Counted from the first letter of the stretch, positions 42,298-52,015 are shown. The stretch: DNA of 64,000 nt from Novosphingopyxis baekryungensis DSM 16222 (GCF_000420305.1 NZ_ATUR01000006.1:124001-188000), one strand, 5' to 3'. Numbers and translations are program-made. The notes: a model not told the origin generated them from the letters alone.

Positions 42298-43577
42298 CCA
42301 CGATCCTGCTTCTCCTGCTTTTGCTGGCGGTTCTGTTATATCTCGGACTGCCCGTTGCGCTGGCCCTGTTCCTGTCTGCATCGGCCATTCTGGTCGCGCT
42401 CGACATTCCTCTGGTGGTCGCCGTGCAGCGCATGTCGGCCGGGGTCAATGTCTTCACGCTGATGGCGATCCCGTTGTTCATTCTGGCTGGGGAAATGATG
42501 ACGCAGGCGGGCATCGCCCGGCGCATGGTGCGCCTCTCCGAGAATCTCCTCGGCCCTGCCCCGGGCGGGCTCGGCCAAGTCACCATCCTGTCCTCCATGC
42601 TATTCGGCGCCGTCTCGGGCTCGGCTCTTGCCAGTGCTTCCGCGATGGGCTCCGCACTGGGCCCGGAGATGCGCAACCGGGGATATGACGCAGACTTTAC
42701 CGTGAACGTATCGACCACCGCGTCGATCACTGGTCTGCTCATCCCGCCGTCCCATAACATGATCATCTATGCCACGGCGGCGGGTGCAGGAATTTCAATC
42801 GGCGATCTGTTTATCGGCGGCGTCATTCCGGGAGTCGTAACTGGTATTGCATTGATGGTTGTGGCCGCGATTATTGCCACCCGGCGTGGTTATCCACGAG
42901 GCAGTTTTCCAGGCTTAGGTCCACTTCTGCGATCGGCAGCCGCTGCTTTTCCCGGCATTTTGACCGCGCTCATTATCCTCATCGGCATCTTGGCCGGCAT
43001 TTTCACCCCCACGGAGAGCGCTGCGATCGCCTGCGCATACACGCTCCTCGTGGGTATGTTTCTCTACCGCGAGCTCAACTGGCAGCGGCTGAAGCTTGCC
43101 TTCATCAACAGCGCGCGCACCACGGTGATGGTGATGTTTATCATCGCCGCCGCGTCGCTGTTCGGTTGGATCCTTGCCGTACTCAAGGCGCCGGAACAGC
43201 TTGCCGAGTTTCTGGCACCCGCCATGGTCAGCCCTGCCCTCACGCTGCTGGTGATCGCCGCCATGCTGCTGCTTCTGGGTACTTTCATGGACATGGCGCC
43301 GCTGATCCTCATCACGACGCCCATCTTCCTGCCGATCGCCACCTCCGTCGGCATGGACCCGGTGCAATTCGGCGTCATGCTCATGTTGGCGCTTGGCATC
43401 GGCTTGTTGACGCCGCCTGTCGGATCGGTGCTGTTCGTCGGCTGCGCAGCGCAGGGTATTCCCATGGGGCAGGCGTTGAAGACCATCTGGCCTTTCTATC
43501 TGGCCCTTCTGGTGGCGCTGATGCTGGTCACCTTCGTTCCTGCTCTCACCCTTTGGCTTCCCACGCTATTTGCATGA
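42294..43577 (+). CDS. TRAP transporter large permease (DctM)
   Basis: A 427-residue protein of about 12 hydrophobic helices with DctM features: LPVALALFLSASAILVAL, IPLFILAGEMMTQAGIARRMV, the SGSALASASAMGSALGPEMRNRGY segment, IPPSHNMIIYATAAG and GIFTPTESAAIACAYTLLVG. It is the Na+-driven channel of the tripartite carrier. The start is the ATG that overlaps dctQ by 4 bp. gntR follows after 51 bp. Confidence 0.94.
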   Translation: MTTILLLLLLLAVLLYLGLPVALALFLSASAILVALDIPLVVAVQRMSAGVNVFTLMAIPLFILAGEMMTQAGIARRMVRLSENLLGPAPGGLGQVTILSSMLFGAVSGSALASASAMGSALGPEMRNRGYDADFTVNVSTTASITGLLIPPSHNMIIYATAAGAGISIGDLFIGGVIPGVVTGIALMVVAAIIATRRGYPRGSFPGLGPLLRSAAAAFPGILTALIILIGILAGIFTPTESAAIACAYTLLVGMFLYRELNWQRLKLAFINSARTTVMVMFIIAAASLFGWILAVLKAPEQLAEFLAPAMVSPALTLLVIAAMLLLLGTFMDMAPLILITTPIFLPIATSVGMDPVQFGVMLMLALGIGLLTPPVGSVLFVGCAAQGIPMGQALKTIWPFYLALLVALMLVTFVPALTLWLPTLFA

Positions 43578-43628
43578 CGCCCGCTACTGACGCATGGACG
43601 AACCGGATGGCTTATCGAGGATGTGCAA

Positions 43629-44381
43629 ATGGACAGTTTTACAAAGGAAAGACTGTATAGATATGTGGCGCAGCGCATGCGCGACGATTTTACCAGCGGG
43701 CAGTATCGATCAGGCGATCGTTTGCCGTCCGAGCGTGAATTGTCCGCCAGATATGATGTGAGCCGCCCGACCATTCGCGAGGCTGTGATTGCTCTGGAGG
43801 TTCAGGGCGTCCTTGAAGTACGTTTGGGTTCGGGAGCCTATTTTTGCGCTATCCCCGAGGCGGACGCGCCGCCAGTATTCGATGTCAGTGCCTTCGAGCT
43901 TACAGAGGCGCGTTTGCTCGTGGAAGGAGAAGCGGCGGGTCTGGCGGCACATTATATCAATGATGCGGAGATCGCCGAACTTGGCGCCCTGGTGGACGAT
44001 ATGGAAAGCGAAAATCAGCGCAATGCCGGCACGGAAATCGCCGACCGGGAATTTCACATGACCATCGCGCGCGCAACGCGGAACATGGCGATGGCCATGC
44101 TGATCGAAAATCTGTGGGACGTGCGGGAGAAATCCAAGCCGACCGCGCTGTTATACACCAAGGCGCGTGCCGCCGATGTAAAACCGGTCGTGGCCGAACA
44201 TCGCGCCATCGTAACCGCTTTACGAAACCGGGACGCAGCCCAGGCCCGCGCGGCCATGCGCGCCCATCTTAGCGCAGTGCTCGACAGCTTGCTGTTCGCC
44301 ATGGAGGAGCAACATATCAAGCAGGCGCAGGAAGACGCTGCCGACCGGCGAAAACGTCTGGCGAAGACCATGCTGGGCTGA
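43629..44381 (+). CDS. GntR-family regulator, FadR/UxuR subfamily
   Basis: The 250-residue protein has an N-terminal winged helix (LYRYVAQRMRDDFTSGQYRSGDRLPSERELSARYDVSRPTIREAVIALE) and a C-terminal FCD domain in which the metal ligands appear as Asp in EIADREFH, His in FHMTIA and His in VAEHRAIV and MRAHLSAVL. FCD domains sense acids such as uronates. As the last gene of the uxaC operon it is the likely repressor of the cluster via the 37906-37943 inverted repeat. The ATG at 43629 has GAGGA seven bases upstream; a GTG at 43623 has a worse spacing. Confidence 0.92.
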   Translation: MDSFTKERLYRYVAQRMRDDFTSGQYRSGDRLPSERELSARYDVSRPTIREAVIALEVQGVLEVRLGSGAYFCAIPEADAPPVFDVSAFELTEARLLVEGEAAGLAAHYINDAEIAELGALVDDMESENQRNAGTEIADREFHMTIARATRNMAMAMLIENLWDVREKSKPTALLYTKARAADVKPVVAEHRAIVTALRNRDAAQARAAMRAHLSAVLDSLLFAMEEQHIKQAQEDAADRRKRLAKTMLG

Positions 44382-44428
44382 ACCGATTGACCGGATCAGA
44401 CTCCCGCTATGGTTAAATCGATTTCCTG

Positions 44429-45565
44429 TCAGGCCAGCAGCGCGAGCGGCTGTTCGATCAATCCCCGCAGAACGGACAGCAGCTTCGCTCCATCGGCCCC
44501 ATCGATCGCGCGATGATCGAAGCTGCCGGTGGCACTCATCACCGTTGCAAGTTCGATGGCCTCCCCCACGACATGCGCTCTTTTCTCGCCCGCGCCGACA
44601 GCGAGGATCATGGCCTGTGGCGGATTGATGACCGCATCAAATTGCTTGATGCCGAACATGCCCAGATTGGATAACGACGCCGTACCGCCCTGAAATTCAT
44701 GCGGCTGCAGCTTGCCGTCGCGTGCCTTCGCCGCCAGCATCTTCATCTCAAGACTGATCGCGGACAGGCTCTTTGCGCCAGCGTCGCGGATGATGGGGGT
44801 AATCAGCCCTGAAGGTGCTGCAACGGCAACCGAAATGTCCTGACGCGCATAGGCAATGATGCGTTCTTCCTGAAAGCTGACATTGCAGGACGGCACCTGT
44901 TTCAGCGCCAACGCCAGCGCCTTGATCAGAAGATCATTCACCGACAGCTTCAGATCTTGGCTTTCAAGACTGTCATTCAGCGACGTGCGCAATTCCAGAA
45001 GCGGATCGAGCTGGATATCGAGCGTCAGATAGATGTGCGGAATGGTCCGCTTCGCGTCAGTCAAGCGCCGGGCGATAGTTTTGCGTACATTGCTCAGCGT
45101 CTGGATCTCATGCGGAGGCTGCATGCCATGTCCGGTGGCCGCATGGTTGGTCTGTGCGCCGGTATCGGCCGGCGGAGCCTTCAGGGGTTGCTCCTGTACC
45201 CTTGCCGGATCGTAGTTTTCGATATCCGCCTTGACGATCTTGCCCTTCGGCCCACTGCCGCTAACGGACGCCAGATCGATGCCTCTCTGCTCGGCCATCC
45301 TTCTGGCCAGCGGCGAGGCGGAAATGATATCGCCGCCTTCTTCTTCGCCAGTCTTCGGCGGCGAGCCTTCGGCGTCTGCCGTCGGTGATGAAAAAACGCG
45401 TTGGCCAGCGTCTTCCACGTCCTGCTTCGTTATCTTGCCGCCTGGTCCGGTGCCGGTCAGCGCTTGCAGCGCAATACCGCGCTCAGCCGCCATGCGCCGC
45501 GCCGACGGCGTGGCCGGAGGATCTTGATCAGCCGGCTTGTCCAGGTCGGTAGGAGCGGTCGCCAT
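44429..45565 (-). CDS. 2-oxoacid dehydrogenase acyltransferase (E2) lacking a lipoyl domain
   Basis: The 378-residue protein has two consecutive peripheral-subunit-binding domains, [21 protein letters not shown] (about 20-40) and [20 protein letters not shown] (about 84-103), each with a GKI strand, then a complete catalytic domain (about 150-378) with PHIYLTLDI and the active site [11 protein letters not shown]. No lipoyl domain with a DKA/DKV lysine is present, and the 48 bp upstream to the mmsA stop cannot hold one. An upstream AGGAGG is on the wrong strand and no ribosome site is seen. E1 alpha/beta genes at 61014-62989 are the only partners in the window. It may need a lipoyl domain from elsewhere or act as a non-swinging acyltransferase. 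Confidence 0.85.
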   Translation of the reverse strand: MATAPTDLDKPADQDPPATPSARRMAAERGIALQALTGTGPGGKITKQDVEDAGQRVFSSPTADAEGSPPKTGEEEGGDIISASPLARRMAEQRGIDLASVSGSGPKGKIVKADIENYDPARVQEQPLKAPPADTGAQTNHAATGHGMQPPHEIQTLSNVRKTIARRLTDAKRTIPHIYLTLDIQLDPLLELRTSLNDSLESQDLKLSVNDLLIKALALALKQVPSCNVSFQEERIIAYARQDISVAVAAPSGLITPIIRDAGAKSLSAISLEMKMLAAKARDGKLQPHEFQGGTASLSNLGMFGIKQFDAVINPPQAMILAVGAGEKRAHVVGEAIELATVMSATGSFDHRAIDGADGAKLLSVLRGLIEQPLALLA

Positions 45566-45613
45566 ATTAGGAGGACTTTCTGGCTGGAACTGGTGGAAAC
45601 CGGACTGCGCCGG

Positions 45614-47116
45614 TCAGCCCATGGTCGGGATGACAAAGGCGTCCTTGTTGTCGGCTTCGGCAAAGCCATCCGGCCAGCGCTGCGTCACCGTTTTCACCTT
45701 GGTCCAGAAACGCAGACCTTCTTCGCCATATTGATTGGTGTCGCCGAAGGCGGAACGCTTCCAGCCGCCGAAGCTGTGATAACTGACGGGCACCGGAATC
45801 GGCACATTGATGCCGACCATGCCAACATTGACCCGCTGGGCAAATTCCCGCGCCGCATGGCCATTGCGTGTGAAAATAGCGACGCCATTGCCATATTGGT
45901 GCGCGCTGGGCAGGTGCACCGCCTCCTCGAAATTCTTTGCCCGCACCATCTGCAACACCGGCCCGAAAATCTCTTCGCGATAGCTTTCCATCGCGGTGGT
46001 CACGTGGTCGAGCAGTGTCGGTCCAACAAAGAAGCCGTTCTCATGACCTTGCAGCGAAAAGCCGCGGCCGTCGATGACGACTTCTGCGCCCTCGTTTTCC
46101 GCTGTATCGATCCACTGTTCGATCCGCTGTTTATGTTCCGGCGTTACCACCGGACCATAATGGGCTTCTGGATCGCTGGAGACGCCGACGCGCAAGGCAT
46201 GGATAGCCGGGATCAATTTTTCACGAAGCCGGTCCGCCGTGTCTTCCCCCACCGGCACTACAACGGGGAGCGCCATGCAGCGTTCGCCAGCGCTGCCGAA
46301 CGCCGCGCCACATAGATCGTTGACCACCATGTCGAGGTCCGCATCGGGCATGACGATACCATGATTTTTGGCACCGCCCATCGCCTGCACGCGTTTGCCC
46401 GCTGCTACGCCGCGCTTGTAGACATAATGCGCGATGTCCGACGATCCGACGAAGCTGATCGCGGGAATGTCCGGATGATCGAGGATGGCGTCGACCATCT
46501 CCTTATCCCCATGCACCACTTGCAGCAGCCCTTCCGGCGCACCGGCCTCCAGGAACAGTTCCGCCAGCCGAACCGGCACGCTGGGATCGCGCTCCGACGG
46601 TTTCAGGATGAAAGCATTGCCCGCGGCGATTGCCATCCCGAACATCCACATCGGGATCATCGCCGGAAAATTGAACGGTGTGATACCAGCACCGATACCC
46701 AGCGGCTGCCGCATCGAATAGACATCGATACCCGGCCCTGCGCCTTGGGTATATTCACCCTTTGAGACATGCGGAATACCGCACGCATATTCGATCACTT
46801 CGAGCCCGCGCTGCACATCGCCTTTCGCGTCATCGACCGTCTTGCCATGTTCGCTCGACAGCAACTCGGCCAGCTCCTGCATATGGTCTTCGAGCAACTG
46901 CTTGAAGCGGAACATGACCCGCGCTCGCCGCTGCGGATTGGTCATCGCCCAAGCGGGCTGCACCTTTTTGGCGTTCTCAACCGCGCGGTCCAGCAGTTCT
47001 GCATCGCCCAGAGAAACCTCTGCCTGCACCTTGCCGATGGACGGGTCCCACACCTGATGCTTGCGCCCGGTGCCGGGCCCCGTCGGACCGGCCATGAAAT
47101 GATCGATATGTCGCAT
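45614..47116 (-). CDS. mmsA: CoA-acylating methylmalonate-semialdehyde dehydrogenase
   Basis: The 500-residue ALDH-fold enzyme has GITPFNFPAMIPMWMFGMAIA, the loop FVGSSDIAHYVYKRG, and the catalytic-Cys motif GSAGERCMALPVVV, all typical of MmsA, as is the lack of the Glu general base of ordinary ALDHs. It converts methylmalonate semialdehyde or malonate semialdehyde to propionyl-CoA or acetyl-CoA with CO2 release. It is used in valine, inositol and beta-alanine catabolism, or in an unknown pathway here. It lies between an SDR and the E2 gene on the same strand. Confidence 0.94.
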   Translation of the reverse strand: MRHIDHFMAGPTGPGTGRKHQVWDPSIGKVQAEVSLGDAELLDRAVENAKKVQPAWAMTNPQRRARVMFRFKQLLEDHMQELAELLSSEHGKTVDDAKGDVQRGLEVIEYACGIPHVSKGEYTQGAGPGIDVYSMRQPLGIGAGITPFNFPAMIPMWMFGMAIAAGNAFILKPSERDPSVPVRLAELFLEAGAPEGLLQVVHGDKEMVDAILDHPDIPAISFVGSSDIAHYVYKRGVAAGKRVQAMGGAKNHGIVMPDADLDMVVNDLCGAAFGSAGERCMALPVVVPVGEDTADRLREKLIPAIHALRVGVSSDPEAHYGPVVTPEHKQRIEQWIDTAENEGAEVVIDGRGFSLQGHENGFFVGPTLLDHVTTAMESYREEIFGPVLQMVRAKNFEEAVHLPSAHQYGNGVAIFTRNGHAAREFAQRVNVGMVGINVPIPVPVSYHSFGGWKRSAFGDTNQYGEEGLRFWTKVKTVTQRWPDGFAEADNKDAFVIPTMG

Positions 47117-47135
47117 GATAGTCCCTCGTTTTCGC

Positions 47136-47912
47136 TCAGCGCTCGACCCATTCGGAGGTCAGGGCGCGAGCCGATAGATATTTCGTCTTGGTCCAACCGC
47201 CATCGACCACAATCGATTGGCCGTTGATCATTTCCGCGCTGGGCGAGCATAGGAAGGCTATGACGTTCGCCACGTCATCCGGCTCGGCCAGGCGCGGATA
47301 GGGCGTGGTTTCAACATTGGCGCGCTGGAACGTCTCATCATCAAAACGATGGCGGACCATGTCTGTCATCGTCACGCCCGGCGCGACGCAATTGCTGCGG
47401 ATGCCGCGCGGACCATATTCCACCGCCATATGCTCGGTGAGCGAGCGCAGCCCGCCCTTGGCCGCAGAATAGGGTCCTCCCCGCCTGCCCCCGATCATTG
47501 CATAGGTGCTGGTCACGTTCACTACCGCGCTGCCCTCGGTCATGTGCGGGATTGCTTCGCGGCAAAGGCGGAACGGCGCGCGCAGCATGACATCGAGGAA
47601 CCGGTCCAGTGTCTCGTCGTCGGTATCGTGCAGCGGAGTCGGGCTGCCCAGACCGGCATTATTGATCAGCGCATCGATCCGCCCGAACCGTTTCAGCGCG
47701 GCATCGATGATGCGTTTCGGCGCGTCGCCTGCCGTGACATCAATCGAGAGCGTTAGCACACGATCGTCCCCGCCAAGTGATACTGCCAGATCGGCCAGCT
47801 TGGCTTCATCACGGCCGATCCCGACCACCGCCACACCAGCTGCGCATAGCGCCTTCGCCGTGGCAAGCCCGATACCGCTACCGGCCCCGGTAATGATCGC
47901 CGTTCTGCTCAT
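47136..47912 (-). CDS. Short-chain dehydrogenase/reductase
   Basis: The 258-residue classical SDR has the TGAGSGIGLATAKAL cofactor loop, LINNAGLG, the serine of VVNVTSTYAMIG and the YSAAKGG Tyr-Lys pair. The start at 47912 places the cofactor strand directly at the N-terminus; a longer frame runs into the oxygenase. Located 10 bp after a Rieske oxygenase gene, it could oxidise the cis-diol or alcohol made by that enzyme, like other dihydrodiol dehydrogenases, though the substrate is unknown. Confidence 0.88.
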   Translation of the reverse strand: MSRTAIITGAGSGIGLATAKALCAAGVAVVGIGRDEAKLADLAVSLGGDDRVLTLSIDVTAGDAPKRIIDAALKRFGRIDALINNAGLGSPTPLHDTDDETLDRFLDVMLRAPFRLCREAIPHMTEGSAVVNVTSTYAMIGGRRGGPYSAAKGGLRSLTEHMAVEYGPRGIRSNCVAPGVTMTDMVRHRFDDETFQRANVETTPYPRLAEPDDVANVIAFLCSPSAEMINGQSIVVDGGWTKTKYLSARALTSEWVER

Positions 47913-47922
47913 GCTGTGCGCC

Positions 47923-49326
47923 TCAAAAATCCATCTCCTGGATCTCGCCGTCAAAATTATGCGCAAGCTTATGGGTCGCCACATTCAGTTTTTCGGCATC
48001 TTCGCCGCGCAAATGCGCATCGATCACGCGGTTGTAATTGCTGATCATGCCTTCGATCCCCTTTCCGAGGCGCATGAACTCAAACCCCGCAGCATGCAGA
48101 CCCTTCTGCTGCATCGGAATATTGCCATAGTCCTGGCGCGGAATGGTGGGGAACTGGTCGCTGTCACAGGGCAGTACCGTCGGCTCGGCGACGGCCTTGT
48201 GCTCATCATCCGGTGCAAAGTTGGTCAGCGACCAGATTTCGAACAGGCATTCTTCCGGCCCCAATGGCCGTATCCGATAAGCTGAGGCGCTGCTCATGGT
48301 CGGCAGCAGGAAATAATGCGGGAATATGAACTCGACCGCCTTGACCGGGTTCGTCTGCGCCACGGTGTTGAGATCGGGCAGATCCTCGCCCCGCGCGCGC
48401 AACTGCTCGACAACCTGATGCTGCACGATGCCGTACCACATCATGACCGCCTGCTCGGGGTCCTCCGGCAAATCGACCTCGAGCAGTTGCCCGGCAATCT
48501 CCACCTCCTTCTCGTGGATCATCCCGGCCATGCCGTCATTCAGCAACTTCATATGTTCATATTGCGCGTGAATATTCTCGCGCACCGTCAGGTTGGGATT
48601 GATCGGCACACCGATCCCGCCCGTATCCTGCCCGTACATGCTGTTATACAGTTGCGGCAGCATCTTCTGCAGCTGCGGATGAGTCTTCATGACATGGTAG
48701 CCCTCCATGAAGGCTTCCATCGCGACCTTCCAGTTCGCGGGCAAAGTGGTGGAATACCACCATTCGGCGCGCTGCTTGTCCATGCCGCGCGCTTCCAGAT
48801 CGTCCAATACAGGCCCGATGCTTTCGCGCAAAGACGCAGCGTCGTCGTCAAAATTGATGAAGGCGCAGCCGATGGCGGTTTCAACACGGCACGGCACAAG
48901 GTCGACCTCGGCCTGCGCCAGCTGCTCCTCGCTGAAAAAATGCCGGCCATAGACGAAGGTGTTCTCTCCTTCGATGTTCCAGCGCCATCCATGGAATGGG
49001 CAGATGAAGCCCGCCGACTTGCAATTGCCCTGCCCGCCAGGCTTGGCGATTGGCACACCGCGATGGCGGCAGGCATTGTGGAACGCCTTCACCCCGTTTT
49101 TCGTCTGCACGATGATGACGGAACGATCGAGATTGGAATATTCAACCCAGTCGCCGACATTCTCGATGAGTTCCAGACGGCAGGCCATTTGCCAGACATG
49201 AGGCCACAAACGCTCGTTTTCCGCCGCGAAAAATGTTTCGTCATAATAGCGCTTGGCCGGAATGCGTTCCGGATTATCGACGGGAAATGGAATGTCGAAC
49301 GTCGCGCTCGGATCGGCCTCGGCCAT
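47923..49326 (-). CDS. Rieske non-heme iron oxygenase, alpha subunit
   Basis: The 467-residue protein has the Rieske cluster motif NACRHRGVPIAKPG...FICPFHGWRWNIEG (Cys-His and Cys-His, about residues 84-115) and the catalytic mononuclear iron site NWKVAMEAFMEGYHVMKTHPQ (bridging Asp replaced by Glu or more distant; two His visible). It hydroxylates an aromatic or aliphatic ring with electrons from a separate reductase. No ferredoxin, reductase or beta subunit is in the window, so it is probably a three-component or alpha3-type oxygenase using a shared reductase. A GAGGA site precedes the ATG at 49326. Confidence 0.88.
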   Translation of the reverse strand: MAEADPSATFDIPFPVDNPERIPAKRYYDETFFAAENERLWPHVWQMACRLELIENVGDWVEYSNLDRSVIIVQTKNGVKAFHNACRHRGVPIAKPGGQGNCKSAGFICPFHGWRWNIEGENTFVYGRHFFSEEQLAQAEVDLVPCRVETAIGCAFINFDDDAASLRESIGPVLDDLEARGMDKQRAEWWYSTTLPANWKVAMEAFMEGYHVMKTHPQLQKMLPQLYNSMYGQDTGGIGVPINPNLTVRENIHAQYEHMKLLNDGMAGMIHEKEVEIAGQLLEVDLPEDPEQAVMMWYGIVQHQVVEQLRARGEDLPDLNTVAQTNPVKAVEFIFPHYFLLPTMSSASAYRIRPLGPEECLFEIWSLTNFAPDDEHKAVAEPTVLPCDSDQFPTIPRQDYGNIPMQQKGLHAAGFEFMRLGKGIEGMISNYNRVIDAHLRGEDAEKLNVATHKLAHNFDGEIQEMDF

Positions 49327-49397
49327 GGACGAAAAATCCTCTTTAGCTTTGTTGGCAGGCAGTCCTAACCAACTATGGCAGCGATGCGAATATGACC

Positions 49398-49406
49398 GGT
49401 CGGACC
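49398..49406. promoter_or_regulatory. GGTCGGACC palindrome upstream of the Rieske oxygenase
   Basis: The perfect palindrome GGTCGGACC at 49398-49406, within ACCGGTCGGACCAAC, lies 72 bp upstream of the oxygenase ATG and is the same GTC-N-GAC core seen in the manD/uxaC operator. A FadR-type GntR or similar factor could bind it. Short size makes the call weak. Confidence 0.3.
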
Positions 49407-49434
49407 AACGCTCCGGCGATGTCAGCTGCGCTGC

Positions 49435-51018
49435 CTAGCCGCCAAGCTGCGCGCGCAGGACATGCTTCAGCACCTTGCCGGCGTCGTTGCGTGGCAAGGC
49501 ATCGCGCAGCACCACCGCCTCTGGATATTTGAACTTCGCCACGCCTTGAGCAGCAAGATGCTCCGCCAAAGTGCTGACATCCGGTCTTGTTCCGGTGCGG
49601 GGAACCACAACGGCATGGGCACGCTCGCCCGTACGGACGTCGGGCACGCCTACAATCGCGATATCCGCTATATCCGGATGCCCTAGCAAAAGATCCTCAA
49701 TCTCTTTGGGCGCAATATTCTCTCCATTGCGAATGATGATATCCTTGATACGCCCGGTCACGGTCAGGAAGCCGTCCGCGCTCATGCTTCCTTGATCGCC
49801 GGTCCGGTAAAAACCATCGTCGTCGAATGCCGTCCTTTCATCCGCCTGATCGATATAGCCTGCCAGCATCTGCGGTCCGCGCGCGAGAATTTCCTGCCCC
49901 GGCCCCAATCTGATCTCGGCATATCCTGCCTTGCCGTCGGTGAGCGCAGCCTCTGGCATGCTGCTGCGGCTTAACGCACCGACGGCGGTCACCGGCACTT
50001 CGGTGGATCCATAGACCCGGCTCACGCGCGCACGATCGAACCAGTTTGCAGCGTCCTCGATCAGGCGCGGCGGTACCGAAGCGCCGCCGCAAATGAAAAC
50101 CTTCAAGGCGGGCAGATGCGCGCCTTCAGCCTTGGCGGCAGCGAGCAGATGCTCCAGGAACGGTGTTGCTCCGGCCATATGCGTCACATGCTCTTCCGCC
50201 ATGATGGTAAGCGCCGCAGCAGGATCCCAACGCTCCATCAGAATAGCGCTGGATCCCAGGAGCAGCGGCGCTTCGAATACATAAATGGAGCCACCAATAT
50301 GGCTGATCGGTGAGGGCACGAGAAACCGGTCGCCCGGCTCGACCAGCCAGTGCTCGGCAATCTGGCGCAACAACGCATGCAGCGAATTGTGGGTGTGCAG
50401 CACACCCTTGGGCCGGCCTGTGGTTCCCGACGTATACATCACCATGCGCACGCTGTTTGGATCGAGCATGAGAGGCTCGCGCGGGACGCTCCGGTCCACA
50501 ATCTCGGCAAAGCCATGCTCTCCCTGCCCGCGCACGACCACGATCTCGGGGGGATCATTGTGCCCGGCGGCCACCCGCCGCACCATGTCCGCATAGGCGA
50601 AGCCGTTGAAGCTTTCCGGCACGAATACGACCCTGCTGGCGCAGTCTTTTAGGATGAAACTTAGATCATGATCGCGCAGGCTTGGCAGAATGGGATTGGC
50701 AACCAGTCCGCAATAGGTTGCCGCGGCATAGATGATGGCGGCTTCATGCCAGTTTGGCATCATGAACGAGATGACCTGGCCTCGCTCGGTGCGCGCCCCA
50801 AGCCATCCGGCCAGGCGGCTGGCAGAAAGGTGGCAGTCGCTGGCCGTGAGCCTGACATCGCCATCGATCAACAGAACCCTGTCCGGGGTCTGCCCCGCGA
50901 TCCGCGGCAGCACCTGCCCCAATGTTTCGTCCGACCACCATCCCCGCTGCCGTGCTGCGGTAGCCCGCGCCTCGTCCCAACGAATGCTCCAGCCATCGAT
51001 TGCGCGCCGCGTGATCAT
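49435..51018 (-). CDS. Acyl-CoA ligase (AMP-forming), ANL superfamily
   Basis: The 527-residue protein has the P-loop A3 motif MYTSGTTGRPKGVLHTH, YGSTEVPVTAVG (A5), the GYIDQADERTAFDDDGFYRTGDQGSMSADGFLTVTGR (A7-A8) and C-terminal PRNDAGKVLK with the catalytic Lys. It activates a carboxylic acid with ATP and joins it to CoA, the likely entry reaction for the pathway encoded around it; the N-terminal WWSDETLGQVLPRIAGQTPDRV resembles cyclohexanecarboxylate/medium-chain ligases. It is the first gene of the minus-strand set before the Rieske gene. The ATG at 51018 is preferred; a longer frame has no ribosome site. Confidence 0.9.
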   Translation of the reverse strand: MITRRAIDGWSIRWDEARATAARQRGWWSDETLGQVLPRIAGQTPDRVLLIDGDVRLTASDCHLSASRLAGWLGARTERGQVISFMMPNWHEAAIIYAAATYCGLVANPILPSLRDHDLSFILKDCASRVVFVPESFNGFAYADMVRRVAAGHNDPPEIVVVRGQGEHGFAEIVDRSVPREPLMLDPNSVRMVMYTSGTTGRPKGVLHTHNSLHALLRQIAEHWLVEPGDRFLVPSPISHIGGSIYVFEAPLLLGSSAILMERWDPAAALTIMAEEHVTHMAGATPFLEHLLAAAKAEGAHLPALKVFICGGASVPPRLIEDAANWFDRARVSRVYGSTEVPVTAVGALSRSSMPEAALTDGKAGYAEIRLGPGQEILARGPQMLAGYIDQADERTAFDDDGFYRTGDQGSMSADGFLTVTGRIKDIIIRNGENIAPKEIEDLLLGHPDIADIAIVGVPDVRTGERAHAVVVPRTGTRPDVSTLAEHLAAQGVAKFKYPEAVVLRDALPRNDAGKVLKHVLRAQLGG

Positions 51019-51186
51019 AGGGGTCCCCTTTTTTGCCGACTGTTGAACGGTCGCCATGCACCTTGGCAATGCGCGGGCATGAGGCAGGCCGGAAGCATCG
51101 CGGCGGTGATACCCGCAATCCTTGGCTAGGACCCGGCATGACCGCACGATAGGCCAGCGCAAAATCGAGACGCAGGAGAGCAGCTG

Positions 51187-51933
51187 ATGCAGTTGGAAGG
51201 AAAGGTCGCCGTCGTGACCGGTGCAGGATCGGGCATTGGTCGCGCTATTGCCGAACGTTTCGCCAGGGAGGGCGCAAAGGTCGGTGCGTGGGATCTCAAC
51301 GCAGACGGCGTTAACGAGACAGTGCAGACCATTAGCGATGCTGGTGGGCAGGCTTTGGCCATCGAAGCCGATTGCGCCGACAAGGACGCCATTGCGCATG
51401 CCGCAAGACAAACACGGGAACGTTTTGGCGATATCCAGATACTCGTCAATAATGCCGGGATTGCGCCTTTTGTGCCCTATCTCGATATTACCGATGAGCA
51501 GTGGGACCGGCTGATCGCGGTCAATCTGAAGGGGCCGCACCTTTGCACGCGCGAAATGCTGCCACCGATGCTGAAAGCGGGTTGGGGCCGTGTGATCAAT
51601 ATCACGTCCTCATCGGTGCAAAGCGGATCCTTTGCGCAAGGCCATTATGTCGCGTCCAAAGGCGGTGTGCTGGGCCTGACCAAAGCGCTGGCGCTGGAGT
51701 TCGCGGCAAGCGGCGTAACGTTCAACATGGTGCCGCCTGGCTTCGTCCATACGCCGGCACTCGACAATGCACCGGTCGATATAGAGAAGTTCGCCCAGAC
51801 ATTGCCCATGAAACGCGTGGGCCGCCCGGACGAGGTTGCCTCCGCCTGTCTGTTTCTGGCCAGCGAGGATTCCAGCTATATTACCGGCCAGACCATCAGC
51901 ACCAATGGCGGGCGCTACATGGGTTCTGCCTGA
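51187..51933 (+). CDS. SDR family oxidoreductase
   Basis: The 248-residue classical SDR starts MQLEGKVAVVTGAGSGIGRA after a GGAGAG site. It has ILVNNAGIAP, the Ser of NITSSSVQSG and HYVASKGGVLGL (Tyr, Lys). It resembles 3-oxoacyl-ACP or 3-hydroxyacyl-CoA reductases, so it could act on a beta-hydroxy intermediate. It is divergent from the AMP ligase by 168 bp and is followed by the TauD-like gene after 82 bp. Confidence 0.88.
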   Translation: MQLEGKVAVVTGAGSGIGRAIAERFAREGAKVGAWDLNADGVNETVQTISDAGGQALAIEADCADKDAIAHAARQTRERFGDIQILVNNAGIAPFVPYLDITDEQWDRLIAVNLKGPHLCTREMLPPMLKAGWGRVINITSSSVQSGSFAQGHYVASKGGVLGLTKALALEFAASGVTFNMVPPGFVHTPALDNAPVDIEKFAQTLPMKRVGRPDEVASACLFLASEDSSYITGQTISTNGGRYMGSA

Positions 51934-52015
51934 TCTCGATATCGCCCGGGCGGCTTCGCGCTAGCCGGGACCATGGGGTATAGTCCGCCCAAAGATATGC
52001 AATGGAGCCAGCAAG

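Noticed and set aside
45566-45613. Hidden lipoyl domain upstream of the E2 gene in another frame
   Set aside because: Only 48 bp separate it from the mmsA stop, and the in-frame translation shows no lipoyl motif; a lipoyl domain needs about 80 residues.
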